Of a stretch of DNA of 6,539 nt, positions 5,509 through 6,539 are shown piece after piece (the first letter of the stretch is position 1; each line of letters opens with the position of its first letter). Source of the stretch: Acidobacteriota bacterium (GTDB taxonomy: Bacteria > Acidobacteriota > Aminicenantia > Aminicenantales > Aminicenantaceae). Where the stretch lies: contig JAUWSR010000223.1 of NCBI GenBank assembly GCA_030609975.1, positions 1 to 6,539 of the forward strand, in the 5' to 3' direction. The translations under genes and the position numbers were made by a program. Under the pieces are notes generated by a model. That model was not told the DNA's origin. It made no database searches and saw only the letters and a list, made by a program, of their open reading frames with translations.

Positions 5509-6066
5509 GTGTGGGCTGTGGTGGGACTGGGAAATCCAGGTCTTAAATATTCACGTACACGGCACAACGTAGGATTCCTTTTTGTCAAGGGGCTCGCTCA
5601 GAACTGGGGGATAAAGCTCCGCAAGCGCCGCCATCTCTCAAAACTTATCCTGGCGGACCATCACCAGAGACAGATCCTTCTGGCTATACCCCAAACCTTT
5701 ATGAATGCCAGCGGTCAGGCCGTCGACCGGCTGTTGGAAAATTACCATGTTAAACCCGGACACACGCTGATCGTTTATGATGATTTTGACCTGGCTCTCG
5801 GAGAGATTCGCATCCGCAAAGAGGGCAGCGCCGGTTCACACAAAGGAATGCGCTCCGTGATCCAGGAGCTGGGCACCTCTCAAATTCCCCGTCTCCGTAT
5901 CGGGATCGGCCCCCTGCCGGAAACAGCCGATCCGGTCGAGTTTGTGCTTTCCCCTTTCACCAAGGAGGAACGACTGTCTTTAGAGCAAAGTCTGAACAAG
6001 GCTCGCGAGGCGGCGGAAATTATCTTTGCGGGAGATATTGAGCAGGCTATGAACCTCTTCAACTAA
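5509..6066 (+). CDS. pth: Peptidyl-tRNA hydrolase
   Basis: Pth frees tRNA from peptidyl-tRNAs that fall off the ribosome. At 185 residues it is close to the E. coli enzyme (194). Motifs are GLGNPG (6-11, Asn9), RHNVG (18-22, catalytic His19), QTFMNASG (62-69, Asn66), YDDFDL (90-95, Asp91 that positions the His) and GTSQIPRLRIGIG (122-134). The start is GTG at 5509, placed by AAGGAG at 5497-5502 with a 6-nt gap; it lies 3 nt after the rplY stop, so the two genes are probably coupled. The substrate-binding segment is GSHKG (109-113), where E. coli has GGHNG: the position of Asn114 is Lys112. I believe this position varies in the family, so activity is still expected. No clear intrinsic terminator follows; the first structure downstream is a repeat hairpin at 6080-6138. 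Confidence 0.97.
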   Translation: MWAVVGLGNPGLKYSRTRHNVGFLFVKGLAQNWGIKLRKRRHLSKLILADHHQRQILLAIPQTFMNASGQAVDRLLENYHVKPGHTLIVYDDFDLALGEIRIRKEGSAGSHKGMRSVIQELGTSQIPRLRIGIGPLPETADPVEFVLSPFTKEERLSLEQSLNKAREAAEIIFAGDIEQAMNLFN

Positions 6067-6068
6067 GA

Positions 6069-6256
6069 TGAATTATTCATAAAGACTGTCGACACTTCTG
6101 ACGTGAACATCCCAAAATTCAAATGTCGACAGTCTTTACCCTTCGGGCGAGCGGATCTCACTGCATCTGCTTCGTTATGTCGGGTCTCGCAGTGGTAAAC
6201 CACAGCTTCACCCTCCATGCCTCGCAGCTTCAGCAATCTCCACTCGTGAATAATCC
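6069..6256. repeat. Hairpin-forming intergenic repeat, copy A
   Basis: The copy begins TGAATTATTCAT and ends CGTGAATAATCC. ATTATTCA (6072-6079) can pair with TGAATAAT (6247-6254) to close the element. Inside is a perfect 15-bp stem (6080-6094 with 6124-6138; core GACTGTCGACA) around a 29-nt loop. The block TCTTTACCCTTCGGGCGA (6133-6150) then contains a small CCC-TTC-GGG hairpin. The next 96 nt, absent from copy B, hold further pairings such as CACTGC/GCAGTG and GTGG-TAAA-CCAC (6192-6203). It starts 2 nt after the pth stop codon. The minus-strand reading frame across it looks like a by-product of the repeat. Confidence 0.8.
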
Positions 6257-6266
6257 ATCTTCCATC

Positions 6267-6373
6267 TGAATTATTCATACAGATTGTCGCCCCCTATGAT
6301 GTGAAAATACAAAAAATCAAACGGCGACAATCTTTACCCTTCGGGCGAACCGTTCTCGGACCGTGAATAATCC
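6267..6373. repeat. Hairpin-forming intergenic repeat, copy B (short form)
   Basis: It has the same ends as copy A: TGAATTATTCAT at the left and CGTGAATAATCC (6362-6373) at the right, and the 18-nt block TCTTTACCCTTCGGGCGA is identical at 6331-6348. The stem is 6278-6291 with 6323-6336, 13 of 14 pairs with an 11-bp uninterrupted core (AGATTGTCGCC). The loop is 31 nt. Stem bases differ from copy A, but changes on one side are matched on the other, and the loop keeps GAyGTGAA, CAAA-like and TCAAA segments. The copies are separated by only 10 nt. The 3' module between the 18-nt block and the right end is 13 nt here versus 94 nt in copy A. Confidence 0.8.
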
Positions 6374-6471
6374 AGACAAGAGAGGATTAGTCGGTTAAAA
6401 TTCGACTGGAGCAAAGCCATCCCCAAATTCTGGTATCATCACGGCGGATGCTTACTTAATCAGTTTGCCAT

Positions 6472-6500
6472 TTGACTATTTGGGGGTTTTTGGATATGAT
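6472..6500 (+). promoter_or_regulatory. Strong sigma70-type promoter pointing out of the window
   Basis: TTGACT (6472-6477) and TATGAT (6495-6500) each match 5 of 6 consensus positions with an ideal 17-bp spacer. A start near 6507 would give a leader beginning in the AT-rich stretch after it. No start codon with a ribosome site is visible before 6539, so the gene it serves lies beyond the window. Between copy B and this promoter (6374-6471) I see nothing beyond a weak 5-bp hairpin (AGTCG/CGACT, 6389-6407). Confidence 0.6.
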
Positions 6501-6539
6501 GCTGTTTTAAAAATTTTAATCACAGCGCTCCTTGTTCCT

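Noticed and set aside
6080..6138. Hairpin after pth as an intrinsic terminator
   Set aside because: The stem is long, but the loop is 29 nt and only three T residues follow. It is better explained as part of the repeat, though it might still slow or stop polymerase.
6063..6278. 71-codon minus-strand open frame beginning MNNS and ending MNNSS
   Set aside because: Both MNNS ends come from the repeat terminus ATGAATAATTC, and the frame spans the hairpins of copy A. It has no ribosome site and no protein-like character, so it is read as a by-product of the repeat.
6069..6373. CRISPR array or integron attC sites
   Set aside because: There are only two diverged copies of unequal length with internal symmetry, no uniform spacers and no recognisable attC core motifs.

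Overview
The window reads as bacterial chromosome, about half GC, and most likely from a deltaproteobacterium in the broad sense (Desulfobacterota, for example a Syntrophobacterales or Desulfobacterales relative). The reasons are the gene order LolB-like lipoprotein - ispE - tRNA-Gln - prs - rplY (long, acidic-tailed type) - pth, the outer-membrane-type lipoprotein, and a Memo/AMMECR1 fusion protein. The taxon is inferred from gene content and protein character, not from a search.

Layout. Positions 11-1450 (minus strand) hold one gene for a two-domain Memo + AMMECR1 protein with an N-terminal hydrophobic segment. Its promoter is visible at 1472-1500, with a possible G-quadruplex just upstream. 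Positions 1451-1737 are a divergent intergenic region with nested inverted repeats and a plus-strand promoter candidate (1681-1709). A tightly packed plus-strand run follows: a 42-residue membrane microprotein (1738-1866), a 99-residue single-pass membrane protein with a repeated EDYGF motif (1894-2193), a LolB-like lipoprotein (2215-2892), ispE (2882-3748), tRNA-Gln(UUG) (3739-3813), prs (3877-4806), rplY (4819-5505) and pth (5509-6066). Several junctions overlap: the lipoprotein and ispE by 11 nt, and ispE and the tRNA by 10 nt.

Positions 6067-6539 contain no gene. They hold two diverged copies of a hairpin-forming repeat (6069-6256 and 6267-6373), whose main stem shows compensatory changes while the loop sequence is conserved. 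A good sigma70-type promoter (6472-6500) then points out of the window.

How the parts fit. The plus-strand cluster is mostly housekeeping: isoprenoid precursor synthesis (ispE), PRPP supply (prs), translation (tRNA-Gln, L25, Pth) and envelope lipoprotein handling (LolB-like). The same lolB-ispE-prs-pth neighbourhood is known from enterobacteria, which supports the assignments. The two small membrane proteins in front are the least understood members. No complete new defence or mobile system is evident. The best leads are the covarying hairpin repeats, the EDYGF-repeat membrane protein, the exported or anchored Memo-AMMECR1 fusion and the ispE/tRNA overlap.
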